Part shown: positions 31,207 to 40,336 of the stretch, one piece after another
Layout: each line of letters opens with the position of its first letter
Position numbering within the stretch: the first letter of the stretch is position 1
Source of the DNA: CAWEPK01 sp049521495
GTDB taxonomy: Bacteria > Desulfobacterota > Syntrophorhabdia > Syntrophorhabdales > WCHB1-27
DNA length: 47,682 nucleotides
Assembly (NCBI GenBank): GCA_049521495.1
Contig: JBEKOT010000004.1
Span: 1-47,682, forward strand
Reading direction: 5' to 3'
The notes under the pieces: generated by a model
What the model saw: the letters and a program-made list of their open reading frames with translations, nothing else
Databases searched by the model: none
What the model was told of the DNA's origin: nothing
Made by a program: the position numbers and the translations under genes

Positions 31207-33277
31207 CTTTCCTCCAGGACTTGAATTTTTTGAGGTCTATCTGGGGCACCTCGCCTCCGGCGCCGCTTGCCTGTTCTGCCTCTCCGACCGGGAGGGAAAC
31301 AACGAACGTGCTTCCTTTTCCCAGCACCGTCTCCACGTCGATGGCGCCTCCGTGATGCTCTATTATACCGTAAGATATCGCAAGCCCAAGGCCGGTCCCT
31401 TTTTCCTTCGTCGTGAAGAAAGGGGAAAAGAGTTTATCCATTATCTCCGGCGGTATGCCGGGGCCCGTATCCTGGATCTTTACCTTGACCCTCCGCTTGC
31501 CCCCTATGGTGGTAATCGTGATCGTGCCTTTCCCCCCCATCGCCTCCGCCGCATTGAGGATCATATTGAGGAAAACCTGCTTTAGCTGTGCCCAGTCTGC
31601 CGTGATGGTCGGCATCTCCGCGGCGAAAGCCTTCCTGATCTTGATATTGTGGAAAAGGGACTGGTTTACGACGAGCCCGAGCACGTCCTCGAGGAGCTCG
31701 TTGATGTTCGTCGGGCCGGGCCGAAGCTTCGTTTCCCTGGCAAAGCTGAGGAGCCCCTGAACGATCTCCTTGGTTCTCGCCGCTTCCTTTATGATCAGCT
31801 CCATGTCCTCCCTGCGGGGGTCTTCACGGTCAAGGGTCTTCAACAGGACATGCGCGTAAATAGTGATCGTGCCCAGAGGGTTGTTGATCTCGTGGGCCAC
31901 CCCTGCGGCAAGCTGACCGAGGGACGCGAGCTTCTCGGTGCGTATGAGCTGCGCCTGGGCCTGCTCCAGCTCCTGGTGAGAAAGCTGCAACTCCCTGTGC
32001 GACTTCTCCAGCTGCTGGTATATCTTCTTGCTCTGGGCAAGCAGGTAGGGCAGGCACTGCTCTGCCTCCACCATGCCCTGGGAGACTGCCACCGCCTTGT
32101 CTCTGCACGTCGGATAGCCGCACGCCCCGCAATCAAGGTTGTGATGGGGGGGCTCCTTGTCGATCGATCTAAGGATAGCCCTTACCTCTTCCTCGTTGGG
32201 CATGGGGGACCGCTGCTCCATCGACCTGAATTCGCGCCGCAGGTCGATATCGCCGTATTTCCTGACATCCTCTATGACGGAGGCATAATCCTGCCGCACC
32301 ATCTGCGACTTCGTGTACCGCGCTATGGCCTGCCGCTTCCCCAGGTGAAAGATCTCGCGGTCCATGAACGGCCCGTCGATGCAGCCTTCGCAGTAAACTA
32401 AGTCCAAAAACCTGGCATGGGCGTGGCCGGACGCGAGCTGGGTGAGCACGTTCATGCACCGCCTGTGCCCCCCGGTAGTGCTGATCTCGTCCATGAGAAT
32501 GTCAAAGTTGACGCCCATGCTCCTATAAAGGCCTCCGACAACCGGCACCACCCTCGAAAGATAGGGCCTGGGCCCGTCGAACTCGCCTTCCGGGAGCTCC
32601 GCCTCGACCATCCCGGCCTGGTCGATCATACGCTTCAAGTCCCTGAAGGTGATGACCTCGTCGATGAACCCCTCGACCTCGGGGGCAGTCATCTCCCCGA
32701 GCTGAGTGAGGCAGGGGGTGATATAGACTACCTTCCACCCAGGTCTCGCCTTGCGGGCGACTTTTCCGATGGCGATCATGGGAGAGACTATGGGCGCGAG
32801 GTTCGGTATCAGCGTGGGCAGGTATTTCTGCACGTAGAAGACTATTGCCGGGCAGATCGAAGAGATGAGAGGTCCCGACGTATCGTGCTGGAGGAGCCTC
32901 GTGTAGGCCCGACTCACCAGCTCGGCGCCGAATGCGCCTTCCCATACCTCTTTAAATCCAAGATTCTTGAGCGCCGTTACCCACTGGTGAGGCAGGTTGG
33001 TCTCTATTGCAGCGGCGAAGGATGCGTCGAGGCATGCGATTACTTCCCGGCCCTCGGCGAGGTACTCCCTCACCCGGTTTACACCGCTCCTGTGGTCCAT
33101 TGCCTGGTGGGGACACGCCTTGATGCAGTTCCCGCACAGGATGCACCGCTCCGGGATCACTTTGATGCTGTTCTCTTCGAGCTTGATCGCCTTTACGGGA
33201 CAATGCTGGACGCAGTACAGGCACAGGCGGCACTTTCCGGCATTGATATCGATATTATAGGAATTTTCTGGCCGCAT
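31172..33277 (-). CDS. Sensor kinase with [FeFe]-hydrogenase-like domain
   Basis: A 701-residue cytosolic protein. Domains in order: two [4Fe-4S] ferredoxin clusters (C16, C19, C22, C26 and C45, C48, C51, C55); an [FeFe]-hydrogenase large-subunit-like domain (about 70-330); a further Fe-S domain with DCGACGYPTC (C383, C386, C391, C408); a coiled coil; HisKA with H462 in GVAHEINNPLG; and HATPase. The three H-cluster loops read SSICPA, TPC and YCEGC, so all four cluster-binding Cys (C142, C189, C296, C299) remain, but the proton-transfer Cys of TSCCP is Ile. It probably senses H2 or redox state rather than making hydrogen. Confidence 0.92.
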   Translation of the reverse strand: MRPENSYNIDINAGKCRLCLYCVQHCPVKAIKLEENSIKVIPERCILCGNCIKACPHQAMDHRSGVNRVREYLAEGREVIACLDASFAAAIETNLPHQWVTALKNLGFKEVWEGAFGAELVSRAYTRLLQHDTSGPLISSICPAIVFYVQKYLPTLIPNLAPIVSPMIAIGKVARKARPGWKVVYITPCLTQLGEMTAPEVEGFIDEVITFRDLKRMIDQAGMVEAELPEGEFDGPRPYLSRVVPVVGGLYRSMGVNFDILMDEISTTGGHRRCMNVLTQLASGHAHARFLDLVYCEGCIDGPFMDREIFHLGKRQAIARYTKSQMVRQDYASVIEDVRKYGDIDLRREFRSMEQRSPMPNEEEVRAILRSIDKEPPHHNLDCGACGYPTCRDKAVAVSQGMVEAEQCLPYLLAQSKKIYQQLEKSHRELQLSHQELEQAQAQLIRTEKLASLGQLAAGVAHEINNPLGTITIYAHVLLKTLDREDPRREDMELIIKEAARTKEIVQGLLSFARETKLRPGPTNINELLEDVLGLVVNQSLFHNIKIRKAFAAEMPTITADWAQLKQVFLNMILNAAEAMGGKGTITITTIGGKRRVKVKIQDTGPGIPPEIMDKLFSPFFTTKEKGTGLGLAISYGIIEHHGGAIDVETVLGKGSTFVVSLPVGEAEQASGAGGEVPQIDLKKFKSWRKDGQKGKNLARG

Positions 33278-33303
33278 CTAACACGCTCAGCCTGATAACT
33301 CAA

Positions 33304-33332
33304 ATTTTACATCAAACGCGCGCCTGTGTCAA
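33304..33332 (-). promoter_or_regulatory. Promoter of the redox-sensing/Nfn operon
   Basis: On the minus strand TTGACA (33332-33327) and TAAAAT (33309-33304) are 17 bases apart; transcription would begin near 33297, 20 bases before ATG 33277. A second candidate upstream, TTGACA (33375-33370) with CATATT (33351-33346), has its -10 inside the Rex-like box. Confidence 0.68.
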
Positions 33333-33338
33333 AATTAC

Positions 33339-33356
33339 TTGTGATAATATGCACAA
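33339..33356. promoter_or_regulatory. Rex-like operator upstream of the redox-sensing operon
   Basis: TTGTGATAATATGCACAA is an 18-bp inverted repeat matching the known Rex consensus TTGTGA-N6-TCACAA at all but one position. Rex is a repressor released from DNA by NADH. The site lies just upstream of the promoter -35 and covers the -10 of the alternative promoter. Confidence 0.6.
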
Positions 33357-33719
33357 GGATTCCCTTCATTGTCAAGACAAAAAAGAGGATCGACTGTAAA
33401 GAATCCATACAGTGCACACCGCTTCCGGGAACGGGATAATCCTCACCCGTCCCGACGCGCCTTTGGGACCCTGCCGACCACGGGATCGCCTCAAGCGCTC
33501 AAAAAGCGCCGTTCCGGCCGGTCCTTTGCCTTTGGCGCACGTCTTCTTTCGCTCCTGCCCGAAGAGACACTGTATGGATTCCTTGTCTTTCCTTGCGTTA
33601 CGGCGGGGGGTGTACGAAAGTGAACGAAAGTAGACGGTCCCGCGTCCTTCCCGGGGTCCTCATATCCCACTTTTTCGGAACCCCCCTTTACTCGCCCTAC
33701 ATGCTCTGGTAAACTCATC

Positions 33720-33745
33720 CGATAAGTCTCTTCGATAAGTCTCTT
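33720..33745 (+). repeat. Tandem 13-bp direct repeat ahead of the hybrid kinase
   Basis: CGATAAGTCTCTT occurs twice, end to end (33720-33732 and 33733-33745), ending 19 bases before the kinase ATG. It could be a double regulator-binding site or a replication slip. Confidence 0.55.
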
Positions 33746-33764
33746 TAACGAAAAAACGGTTTTT

Positions 33765-36566
33765 ATGAAAAATGGCACCGAGAACAAATTTCGCAACACA
33801 GGCACCAAAAAAGAGAGCCAAGAGCCACCCAGGCTCGATGAGTACTGCTACCGGGCACTCTTCGAGAACAGCCACGACGCAATCCTGCTCACCGACCCTT
33901 CCGGAGATGGAAGGGTCATTGCGGCGAACCCGGAGGCAACGAGAATGCTGGGTTGGACGGAGGAGGAACTGCACTCCCACCCCCGGTCCGCGACCTTCAA
34001 CATGGAAGACCCTAATACCTCGAAGCTCTTGGAAGAAAGGAGAAAGCACGGCAGGTACAGCGGCGAGGCCAGCTTCAAGCGCAAGGACGGCACTATTTTC
34101 CCTGGTGAAATTTCCACCTCTCTTTTTCAGGACGCTGAAGGCAGACTCCTTTCCATGCTGAGCATCAGGGATATCAGCAAGCGGAGAGAGGCGGAGGAGG
34201 CGCTTAGGCGTTATCACCTCCTGGCACTGTACGCCAGGGACATCATGCTTTTCGTGCGGCTCGGTGACGGCCGCATCCTGGAGGCGAACGAGGCTGCCTT
34301 GAGAAGCTACGGGTATAGCCGAGAGGAGCTCCTCTCTTTGACGGTCCATGACCTGCGCGGTCAGGAGCATCGGAATCTGACAGAAAAACGCATGGCGCGC
34401 GGGAATTCATCGGGCATCCTGTTCGAAACGGAACACCATCGAAAGGATGGAACGACATTCCCCGTGGAGGTCAGCTCCAGGGGAATACGGGTCGGCGACG
34501 AACAGGTACTGCTGAGCATTATACGTGACATGACCGAGCGCAGAGAGGCCGACGACCGGCTTCGCAGGGCCCGCGACGAGCTGGAGCAAAGGGTGCGCGA
34601 GAGGACCGATGAGCTGACGCAGGCCTATCGGTCGCTTCAACAATCTGAGGCAAGATACAAGGACCTCTATGACCAGGCGAACGACATACTCTTCACGACG
34701 GATTTGAGCGGCACCGTCACGACGGCCAATTCGAAAGCCATAGAGCTTTTCTATCCGCCCGGCGTGCCTGTTGAAGAGATATCACTCGCGCAAGTCCTGA
34801 CTCCGGAAAGCTTTGTCCGCGCGGCTGCCCTGATAGAACGGGCCGTTGCCGGTCACTCGGACCTGACCGATGAGCAGCCGTTTGAATTCGAGGCGCGAGA
34901 CAAGGACGGCAATCTGGTCCATCTGGAAGTAAAGGCCCGGCTTGTCCGCGAAAACGGCATCGTCACGGGCCTTCACGCCATAGCAAGGGATGTAACGCAG
35001 CGCCAGAAGCTGCATGAAGAGTGGGCAAAGCTCTCTTCTGCGGTGGAACGTGCGGGTGAGGGCATCTTTATGCTGTCCCTCGATCAACGCTACACTTATG
35101 TCAATGAAGCGTTCTGCAAGACCTACGGCTTCACTCGGGAAGAAATGCTGCGGAGCAGCACGGAGACGACCCGCAGCGATCGGTACCCCGAATCGTTCCA
35201 TGATGCCATATACGCGGAGCTTCAGGCAGGGAATATCTGGTCGGGACACCAGACACGAAAGCGAAAAAACGGCGAACCGGTGGAGGCGGAAATAACTATT
35301 GCGCCAATTTATAATGTGTCGGGGGCTATCGTACATTACGTCGGAGTTAACAGGGATATTACGAAGCAGCTGCAGATCGAGCAGCAGCTTCGCCAGAAGC
35401 AGAAGATGGAGGCGATAGGCACCCTTGCCGGCGGTATTGCCCATGACTTCAATAACATGCTTGCCGTCATCCTCGGGAACGCCGAACTGGCCCTCGACGA
35501 GCTTCATGGAAGCAGCGACGTAAAACGAAGTGTCGACCAGATAGTAAAGGCATCGAAGAGAGCGCGAGACCTCGTCAAGCAGATACTTACGTTCAGCAGA
35601 AAGTCCGAACACGGAAAGAACGCCTTGAAGCTGACCCCTCTCATCAAAGAGACGTTCAAGCTTCTTCGCGGTTCCCTGCCCAGCACCATTCACATGAAGC
35701 TCGACCTTCGCGCCGCATCGGACGCCGTTATCGGTGATCCCTCCCAGATCCAGCAGATACTGATGAACCTGGCGGCGAATGCGGCCCATGCGATGCAAGA
35801 AAGGGGCGGCAGTCTCCTCGTCGCTCTCTCCGATGCGGCTTTTACGCGCCCGGACAAGATGCCCGACGCCGATATGGAACCGGGCAGGTACGTGAAGCTC
35901 CGCGTCAAGGATACCGGGACGGGCATGACCGAGGAGGTGCAAAAAAGGATATTCGAACCCTTTTTTACGACTAAAGAGGCCAGCCATGGGACAGGCATGG
36001 GCCTTGCCGTGGTCTACGGTATCGTCAAGAGCCATGGGGGTGCAATTTCCGTAGAAAGCAGGGCTGGAGAGGGATCGACCTTCACCGTTTTCCTGCCATG
36101 TGCAAAGGTACCCGCGAAAGAAGAGCAGGAGCGGGCAGGCACGGTGCCGGGTGGAACTGAAAGGATACTCTTCGTCGACGACGAGCCTGCCGTCCTCGAG
36201 ATGACCCGGCAAGTGCTCCAGCGCCTCGGCTATGATGTTGTTGCCGCTGCGGGCGGTTCCGAGGCGCTCAAGGCGTTCACGCGGGAACCGCAACGCTTCG
36301 ACCTTATCATCACCGACCAGACGATGCCCGACCTTACCGGGATCGAGATTGCGAAAAAGATGCTCAAGATGAGAAAGGATATGCCCATAATCCTTATCAC
36401 CGGTTACAGCGAGACGCTCTCTAAAGAAAGGGCATTGGCTGCGGGCATCAGAGAATTTTTGATGAAACCGCTGTCGAAGGAAACGCTGGCCGGGACGGTA
36501 CGGCGCGTGCTGGATAACCCTGGCGGACCGGGAATTGAAGAGCCGGGCCCCGAAAAGGCGCCCTAA
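33765..36566 (+). CDS. Multi-PAS hybrid sensor histidine kinase
   Basis: A 933-residue cytosolic hybrid kinase. Four PAS domains follow one another (about residues 25-145, 150-265, 300-420 and 425-535), with a long coiled coil between the second and third. Then come HisKA with the H box GGIAHDFNNMLAV, an HATPase domain (DTGTGMTE; GTGMGLAVVYG), and a C-terminal receiver domain with its phospho-acceptor in IITDQTMPD. No membrane segment is present. The ribosome-binding site before ATG 33765 is poor. The gene stands alone on the plus strand, and its stop overlaps the fumarase stop by 4 bases. The signal sensed and the downstream regulator are unknown. Confidence 0.92.
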   Translation: MKNGTENKFRNTGTKKESQEPPRLDEYCYRALFENSHDAILLTDPSGDGRVIAANPEATRMLGWTEEELHSHPRSATFNMEDPNTSKLLEERRKHGRYSGEASFKRKDGTIFPGEISTSLFQDAEGRLLSMLSIRDISKRREAEEALRRYHLLALYARDIMLFVRLGDGRILEANEAALRSYGYSREELLSLTVHDLRGQEHRNLTEKRMARGNSSGILFETEHHRKDGTTFPVEVSSRGIRVGDEQVLLSIIRDMTERREADDRLRRARDELEQRVRERTDELTQAYRSLQQSEARYKDLYDQANDILFTTDLSGTVTTANSKAIELFYPPGVPVEEISLAQVLTPESFVRAAALIERAVAGHSDLTDEQPFEFEARDKDGNLVHLEVKARLVRENGIVTGLHAIARDVTQRQKLHEEWAKLSSAVERAGEGIFMLSLDQRYTYVNEAFCKTYGFTREEMLRSSTETTRSDRYPESFHDAIYAELQAGNIWSGHQTRKRKNGEPVEAEITIAPIYNVSGAIVHYVGVNRDITKQLQIEQQLRQKQKMEAIGTLAGGIAHDFNNMLAVILGNAELALDELHGSSDVKRSVDQIVKASKRARDLVKQILTFSRKSEHGKNALKLTPLIKETFKLLRGSLPSTIHMKLDLRAASDAVIGDPSQIQQILMNLAANAAHAMQERGGSLLVALSDAAFTRPDKMPDADMEPGRYVKLRVKDTGTGMTEEVQKRIFEPFFTTKEASHGTGMGLAVVYGIVKSHGGAISVESRAGEGSTFTVFLPCAKVPAKEEQERAGTVPGGTERILFVDDEPAVLEMTRQVLQRLGYDVVAAAGGSEALKAFTREPQRFDLIITDQTMPDLTGIEIAKKMLKMRKDMPIILITGYSETLSKERALAAGIREFLMKPLSKETLAGTVRRVLDNPGGPGIEEPGPEKAP

Positions 36567-38035
36567 GCCTTCGTGCGGGCCATGGCCTTCGGGTCCACCA
36601 GCCTGTCGAACTCCTCTGCCGAAAGATAGCCGAGCCTTACCGCGGCTTCCCTCAGAGACACGTCTTCCCGCCGGGCAAGGAGGGCGACCTGGGAGGCCCT
36701 GTCATGGCCGATGACAGGGGTGAGGGCCGTTGCGAGCATGAGGGACCTGTGGAGGTGCTCTTCGATCCGCCCCCTGTTCGGCTCCAGCCCCGATATGCAG
36801 AAGCGGGCGAAATTGAGACACGAGTCGGATATGAGGCGTATCGACTGCATAATGTTGAAAGCCATGACCGGCTTGTAAGCGTTCATCTCGAGGCTCCCTC
36901 CGGCGCCCGCCATTGCCACCGCACTGTCGTAGGCCATCACCTGGACGGCAACCATAGCAAGGGACTCGCATTGCGTAGGGTTGATCTTGCCCGGCATCAT
37001 CGAGGAGCCGGGCTCGTTTGCGGGCAGAGCCAGCTCCTGGATGCCGCAGCGGGGCCCCGAGCCGAGGAGCCGGATATCTTCCGCTATCTTGTGGAGAGAG
37101 ACGGCTATGGTCCTGAGGACGCCGCTCATCATGACTATGGCGTCGTGCGCCCCCTGGAGCGCAAACCTGTTGGGCGCGCAGACGAAGGGCAAGCCGGTGG
37201 CCGCCGCGAGGCGGGCGACGGCCTTTTGTGCAAAACCCTCCGGTGCGCCGAAGCCTGTCCCCACGGCAGTGCCTCCGACCGGCAGGCGGTAAAGGGCCGG
37301 GAGGGCCAGCCTGATTCTCTCCAGGCCGTCATCGAGCATCGCCGCGTAGCCTGAAAACTCGGCGCCCAGCATGAGGGGCAGCGCGTCCATCAGGTGGGTC
37401 CGTCCTATCTTCGGTATGTCCGCCCATAATTCCGCCTTTTCGGAGAGGGCGTCCCGCAGCTCGGCAAGGCAGGGAGAAAGGCGGCCGAGGCAGGCCCTGA
37501 CAATCGCCGCGTGCACCGCGGAAGGGAAAATGTCGTTCGTCGACTGGGACATGTTGACGTGATCGTTCGGGTGGACCGGCTGCCTGGTCCCTAGGACGCC
37601 CCCCGCCAGCTCTATAGCCCTGTTGGCGATCACCTCGTTGACGTTCATATTGATCTGGGTGCCGCTGCCGGAGGTAAAGATGTGGAGGGGGAAGCTCTCC
37701 GAAAGCTTGCCTTCCTCCACTTCGGAGGCGGCCCTGACGATGAGTCTTGCCTTGTCTTCCGCCAGAACGCCGCAGTCGAGGTTTGCCAGGGCGGCCGCCT
37801 TCTTGAGGAGGGCCAGCGCCTCTATCACCTCTTTTGGGAAGGGGTGGTTCTCTCCCACGGAGAGATAGGTCAGGCAGCGCTGGGTCTCGGCCCCCCAGTA
37901 GCGGTCGGCAGGGACCCGGACTTTCCCGAGGCTGTCGCTCTCCACCCGGAACCCGTTGCGCACTGTCCCGTCGGGCTCCGCCGGCCCGGTGGCCTCCGCC
38001 GCCGTACCTCCTCCCGGGAACGCTCGATCGTCCAT
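36563..38035 (-). CDS. fumC: Class II fumarate hydratase (fumarase C-like)
   Basis: A 490-residue member of the fumarase/aspartase superfamily, catalysing fumarate + water to malate. The signature GSSMMPGKINPTQ is intact. TSGSGTQINMNVNEVIANRA, HPNDHVNMSQSTND and the AHDA segment favour fumarase over aspartase. The first 26 or so residues are an unusual Gly/Pro/Ala-rich extension before the usual beginning FRVESDSLGKVRVPAD; a GTG at 37963 would remove most of it, and no good ribosome-binding site decides between them. It follows the NfnB-like gene by 28 bases and may be co-transcribed with the redox genes. Confidence 0.88.
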   Translation of the reverse strand: MDDRAFPGGGTAAEATGPAEPDGTVRNGFRVESDSLGKVRVPADRYWGAETQRCLTYLSVGENHPFPKEVIEALALLKKAAALANLDCGVLAEDKARLIVRAASEVEEGKLSESFPLHIFTSGSGTQINMNVNEVIANRAIELAGGVLGTRQPVHPNDHVNMSQSTNDIFPSAVHAAIVRACLGRLSPCLAELRDALSEKAELWADIPKIGRTHLMDALPLMLGAEFSGYAAMLDDGLERIRLALPALYRLPVGGTAVGTGFGAPEGFAQKAVARLAAATGLPFVCAPNRFALQGAHDAIVMMSGVLRTIAVSLHKIAEDIRLLGSGPRCGIQELALPANEPGSSMMPGKINPTQCESLAMVAVQVMAYDSAVAMAGAGGSLEMNAYKPVMAFNIMQSIRLISDSCLNFARFCISGLEPNRGRIEEHLHRSLMLATALTPVIGHDRASQVALLARREDVSLREAAVRLGYLSAEEFDRLVDPKAMARTKA

Positions 38036-38063
38036 TTACGAATAATGTAGTCCCGAAAAGCCT

Positions 38064-39482
38064 CTATGACAGGAAAGCGTGGATCGATTTTGCCGCTTTT
38101 CTTCCAGCCCCCATCGCCAGAATGACGGTTGCGGCGCCCGTGACTATGTCGCCCCCCGCCCATATGCGGTCTCGCGTCGTCTTCCCGGTCTCAAGGTCTG
38201 CCACGAGGGTCCCCCTCTTGGTTACCTCCAGACCCGACGTGGTCGATGGGATCAACGGGTTGGGGCTGTTCCCGATGGCGCAGACAACGGCATCGACGGA
38301 TATCCTGAAGTTCGAGCCCTTTACCTCGATGGGCGCCCTTCTTCCCGAGGCATCCGGCTCGCCCAGCTCCATGCGCAGGCACTCCATCTGCCTGACCCAG
38401 CCCCTGTCGTCGCCCTCGTATGCCACAGGCAGGGTGAGGACCTTGAAGATGACTCCCTCTTCTTCCGCGTTCTCGCTCTCCTCGAGGCGCGCGGGCAGCT
38501 CCGCGTGCGATCTCCGGTAAACGATGTACACCTCTTCCGCACCCATCCTCAAGGCCGTCCTTGCCGAATCCATCGCCACGTTACCCCCGCCCACAACCGC
38601 GACTCTGGTGTGTTTCTTCACCGGGGTGGCTGCTCCGGGGAAAAGATAGCCGTGCATCAGGTTCATCCTGGTGAGGTACTCGTTTGCGGAGTAAACTCCG
38701 TTCAGGTTTTCCCCGGGTATGTTCATGAACCAGGGAAGGCCCGCGCCTGTGCCTACGAAAATCGCGTCATACGTCTCTAACAGTTCGTCGACCGTCCGCG
38801 TCTTGCCGACCACGAAATCGGTTACCACCTCCACGCCCAGCCTTTTCACGTAGTCCACTTCCCTGGCGACGACGCTCTTGGGGAGCCGGAACTCGGGGAT
38901 GCCGTAGGTCAGCACTCCGCCCGCCTTGTGGAGGGCCTCGAAAACGGTCACCTCATGGCCGAGGAGGATAAGGTCGCCGGCAACCGTGATGCCCGCAGGT
39001 CCGGAGCCGACCACGGCGACCTTCTTGCCGCTCGGCTTTGCCCGGGGCGGGACCTCCGCTATTCCATTGGCGGCTTCCCAGTCCGCCAGAAAGCGCTCGA
39101 TCCTGCCTATAGCTATTTCGCCCTTCTTGTTCTTAAGGACGCACTGCGACTCGCACTGCATCTCCTGAGGACAGACGCGCCCGCTTACTGCGGGCAGGCA
39201 GTTTGTTTCCTTGATCTTCTTTATGCCGCCTGCAAAATCGCCTTTTACGACGTGCGAGATAAAACCCGGTATGTCTATGTCTACGGGGCACCCGGTCACG
39301 CACTTCGGCTTCTTGCACTGCATGCACCGCTTCGCCTCGGTTAGGGCAAGGTCGGCCGTGTATCCCAGGGCCACCTCGCTGAAGTTCCGGCGCCTTACCA
39401 CGGGCGGCTGCTTGGGCATCTCGTTGCGGTTCAGGTCCAGCTTCTTTCCCCGTTCCTCTTTTGGAGACTCTTCGTGATTCAT
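38064..39482 (-). CDS. nfnB: NfnB-like large subunit (NADPH-binding, glutamate synthase small-subunit family)
   Basis: A 472-residue flavoprotein equivalent to the C-terminal half of the fused protein at 26955-29234. It carries an N-terminal pair of [4Fe-4S] clusters (CMQCKKPKCVTGCP; CPQEMQCESQC), the FAD loop GSGPAG and the NADPH motif VGGGNVAMDSAR. The start is ATG 39482, which overlaps the NfnA stop (ATGA) and has AGGGGAAG upstream; a slightly longer frame begins at 39491. With NfnA it would form the bifurcating transhydrogenase. Its place downstream of NuoEFG-like genes suggests a larger electron-transfer complex. Confidence 0.92.
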   Translation of the reverse strand: MNHEESPKEERGKKLDLNRNEMPKQPPVVRRRNFSEVALGYTADLALTEAKRCMQCKKPKCVTGCPVDIDIPGFISHVVKGDFAGGIKKIKETNCLPAVSGRVCPQEMQCESQCVLKNKKGEIAIGRIERFLADWEAANGIAEVPPRAKPSGKKVAVVGSGPAGITVAGDLILLGHEVTVFEALHKAGGVLTYGIPEFRLPKSVVAREVDYVKRLGVEVVTDFVVGKTRTVDELLETYDAIFVGTGAGLPWFMNIPGENLNGVYSANEYLTRMNLMHGYLFPGAATPVKKHTRVAVVGGGNVAMDSARTALRMGAEEVYIVYRRSHAELPARLEESENAEEEGVIFKVLTLPVAYEGDDRGWVRQMECLRMELGEPDASGRRAPIEVKGSNFRISVDAVVCAIGNSPNPLIPSTTSGLEVTKRGTLVADLETGKTTRDRIWAGGDIVTGAATVILAMGAGRKAAKSIHAFLS

Positions 39483-40336
39483 GAATGGCACTTCCCCTCT
39501 CTATGTACCGGCTCGGCGGGTGCGCTCCTCCTCGTAAGAAGGACCTCTTCCTCCATATACGCTTTTCTCCGCGCCAGAAATTCCTTCCAATCGATGTCGT
39601 GGCCGTTGAATTCAGGACCGTCCACACAGGCAAAACGTGTCCGTCCCGCCACGGTAACGCGGCAGACACCGCACATGCCCGTACCGTCTATCATGATCGG
39701 ATTGAGGTTAACGAAGGTCGGTATGCCTAAAGAACGTGTAGCCTCCGACACCCGGGCCATCAGAAAGGTGCACCCGTTTACGATCACTCTGTCCGGCAAC
39801 TTACGCTGCTCCTTGACGATGTCGATGATCTTGCCGGCGTGACCCTTGGCGCCCAGGCTGCCGTCCCTCGTAACGTTAAAGAGCTGGGAGGAGGCCTGGG
39901 CTATCTCTTTCAGCCAGTACAGGAGGTACGAGCTCCTCGCCTCCAAGACCGTGAGCACCCGGTTGCCGGCCCGTTTCAGCTCCCTGCACACAGGATAGAT
40001 GCTGCCGATCCCGTAGCAGCCCCCGACGCAGAGCACGGTGCCGTAATTGGCGATTTCCGTTGCGTTTCCAAGGGGCCCCACGCACGTCGGCACCGAGTCG
40101 CCGGCCTTGAGGAGGGCAAGCCTGCCCGTAGACGCGCCCACCTCCATAAACACACAGGAGACCGTTCCCTTCTCGGCGTCCCAATCGGCGGCCGTGAGGG
40201 GGATACGCTCGCCCTCGTCATGGGGTCTTACAATCACAAACTGGCCGGGCCGTATCTTCCGGGCCACCTCGGGCGCTTCCAGCGTCAGAAGGTGCAGGTT
40301 CGGCACTATCATCTTTCGCTCGATTACCTTGTTCAT
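39479..40336 (-). CDS. nfnA: NfnA-like small subunit (FAD/NAD, [2Fe-2S])
   Basis: A 285-residue ferredoxin-NADP reductase-like subunit. It has the N-terminal flavin-binding barrel (RPGQFVIVRP; ERIPLTAADWD), a nucleotide-binding domain (VGGCYGIGSIYPV) and a C-terminal [2Fe-2S] site (CGVC...FACVDG after MIDGTGM). It is homologous to the first 275 residues of the fused Nfn. Both ends overlap neighbouring genes by 4 bases (NuoG-like gene before, NfnB after), so the subunits are coupled. In known Nfn this subunit binds NAD(H) and carries the electron to the 2Fe-2S cluster. Confidence 0.92.
   Translation of the reverse strand: MNKVIERKMIVPNLHLLTLEAPEVARKIRPGQFVIVRPHDEGERIPLTAADWDAEKGTVSCVFMEVGASTGRLALLKAGDSVPTCVGPLGNATEIANYGTVLCVGGCYGIGSIYPVCRELKRAGNRVLTVLEARSSYLLYWLKEIAQASSQLFNVTRDGSLGAKGHAGKIIDIVKEQRKLPDRVIVNGCTFLMARVSEATRSLGIPTFVNLNPIMIDGTGMCGVCRVTVAGRTRFACVDGPEFNGHDIDWKEFLARRKAYMEEEVLLTRRSAPAEPVHREGKCHS

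Larger units (their letters stand above)
33278..33764. other. 487-base divergent intergenic region
   Basis: Between the sensor-kinase operon (minus) and the hybrid-kinase gene (plus). The left part holds the promoter(s) and Rex-like site, plus a small palindrome TTGTCAAGACAA at 33369-33380. The middle, 33400-33700, has no credible gene. The right end carries a 13-bp tandem repeat. Confidence 0.6.

Noticed and set aside
31172..33277. Catalytic [FeFe] hydrogenase
   Set aside because: The TSCCP proton-transfer Cys and the MPCxxKKxE pattern are missing, and the protein ends in a histidine kinase.
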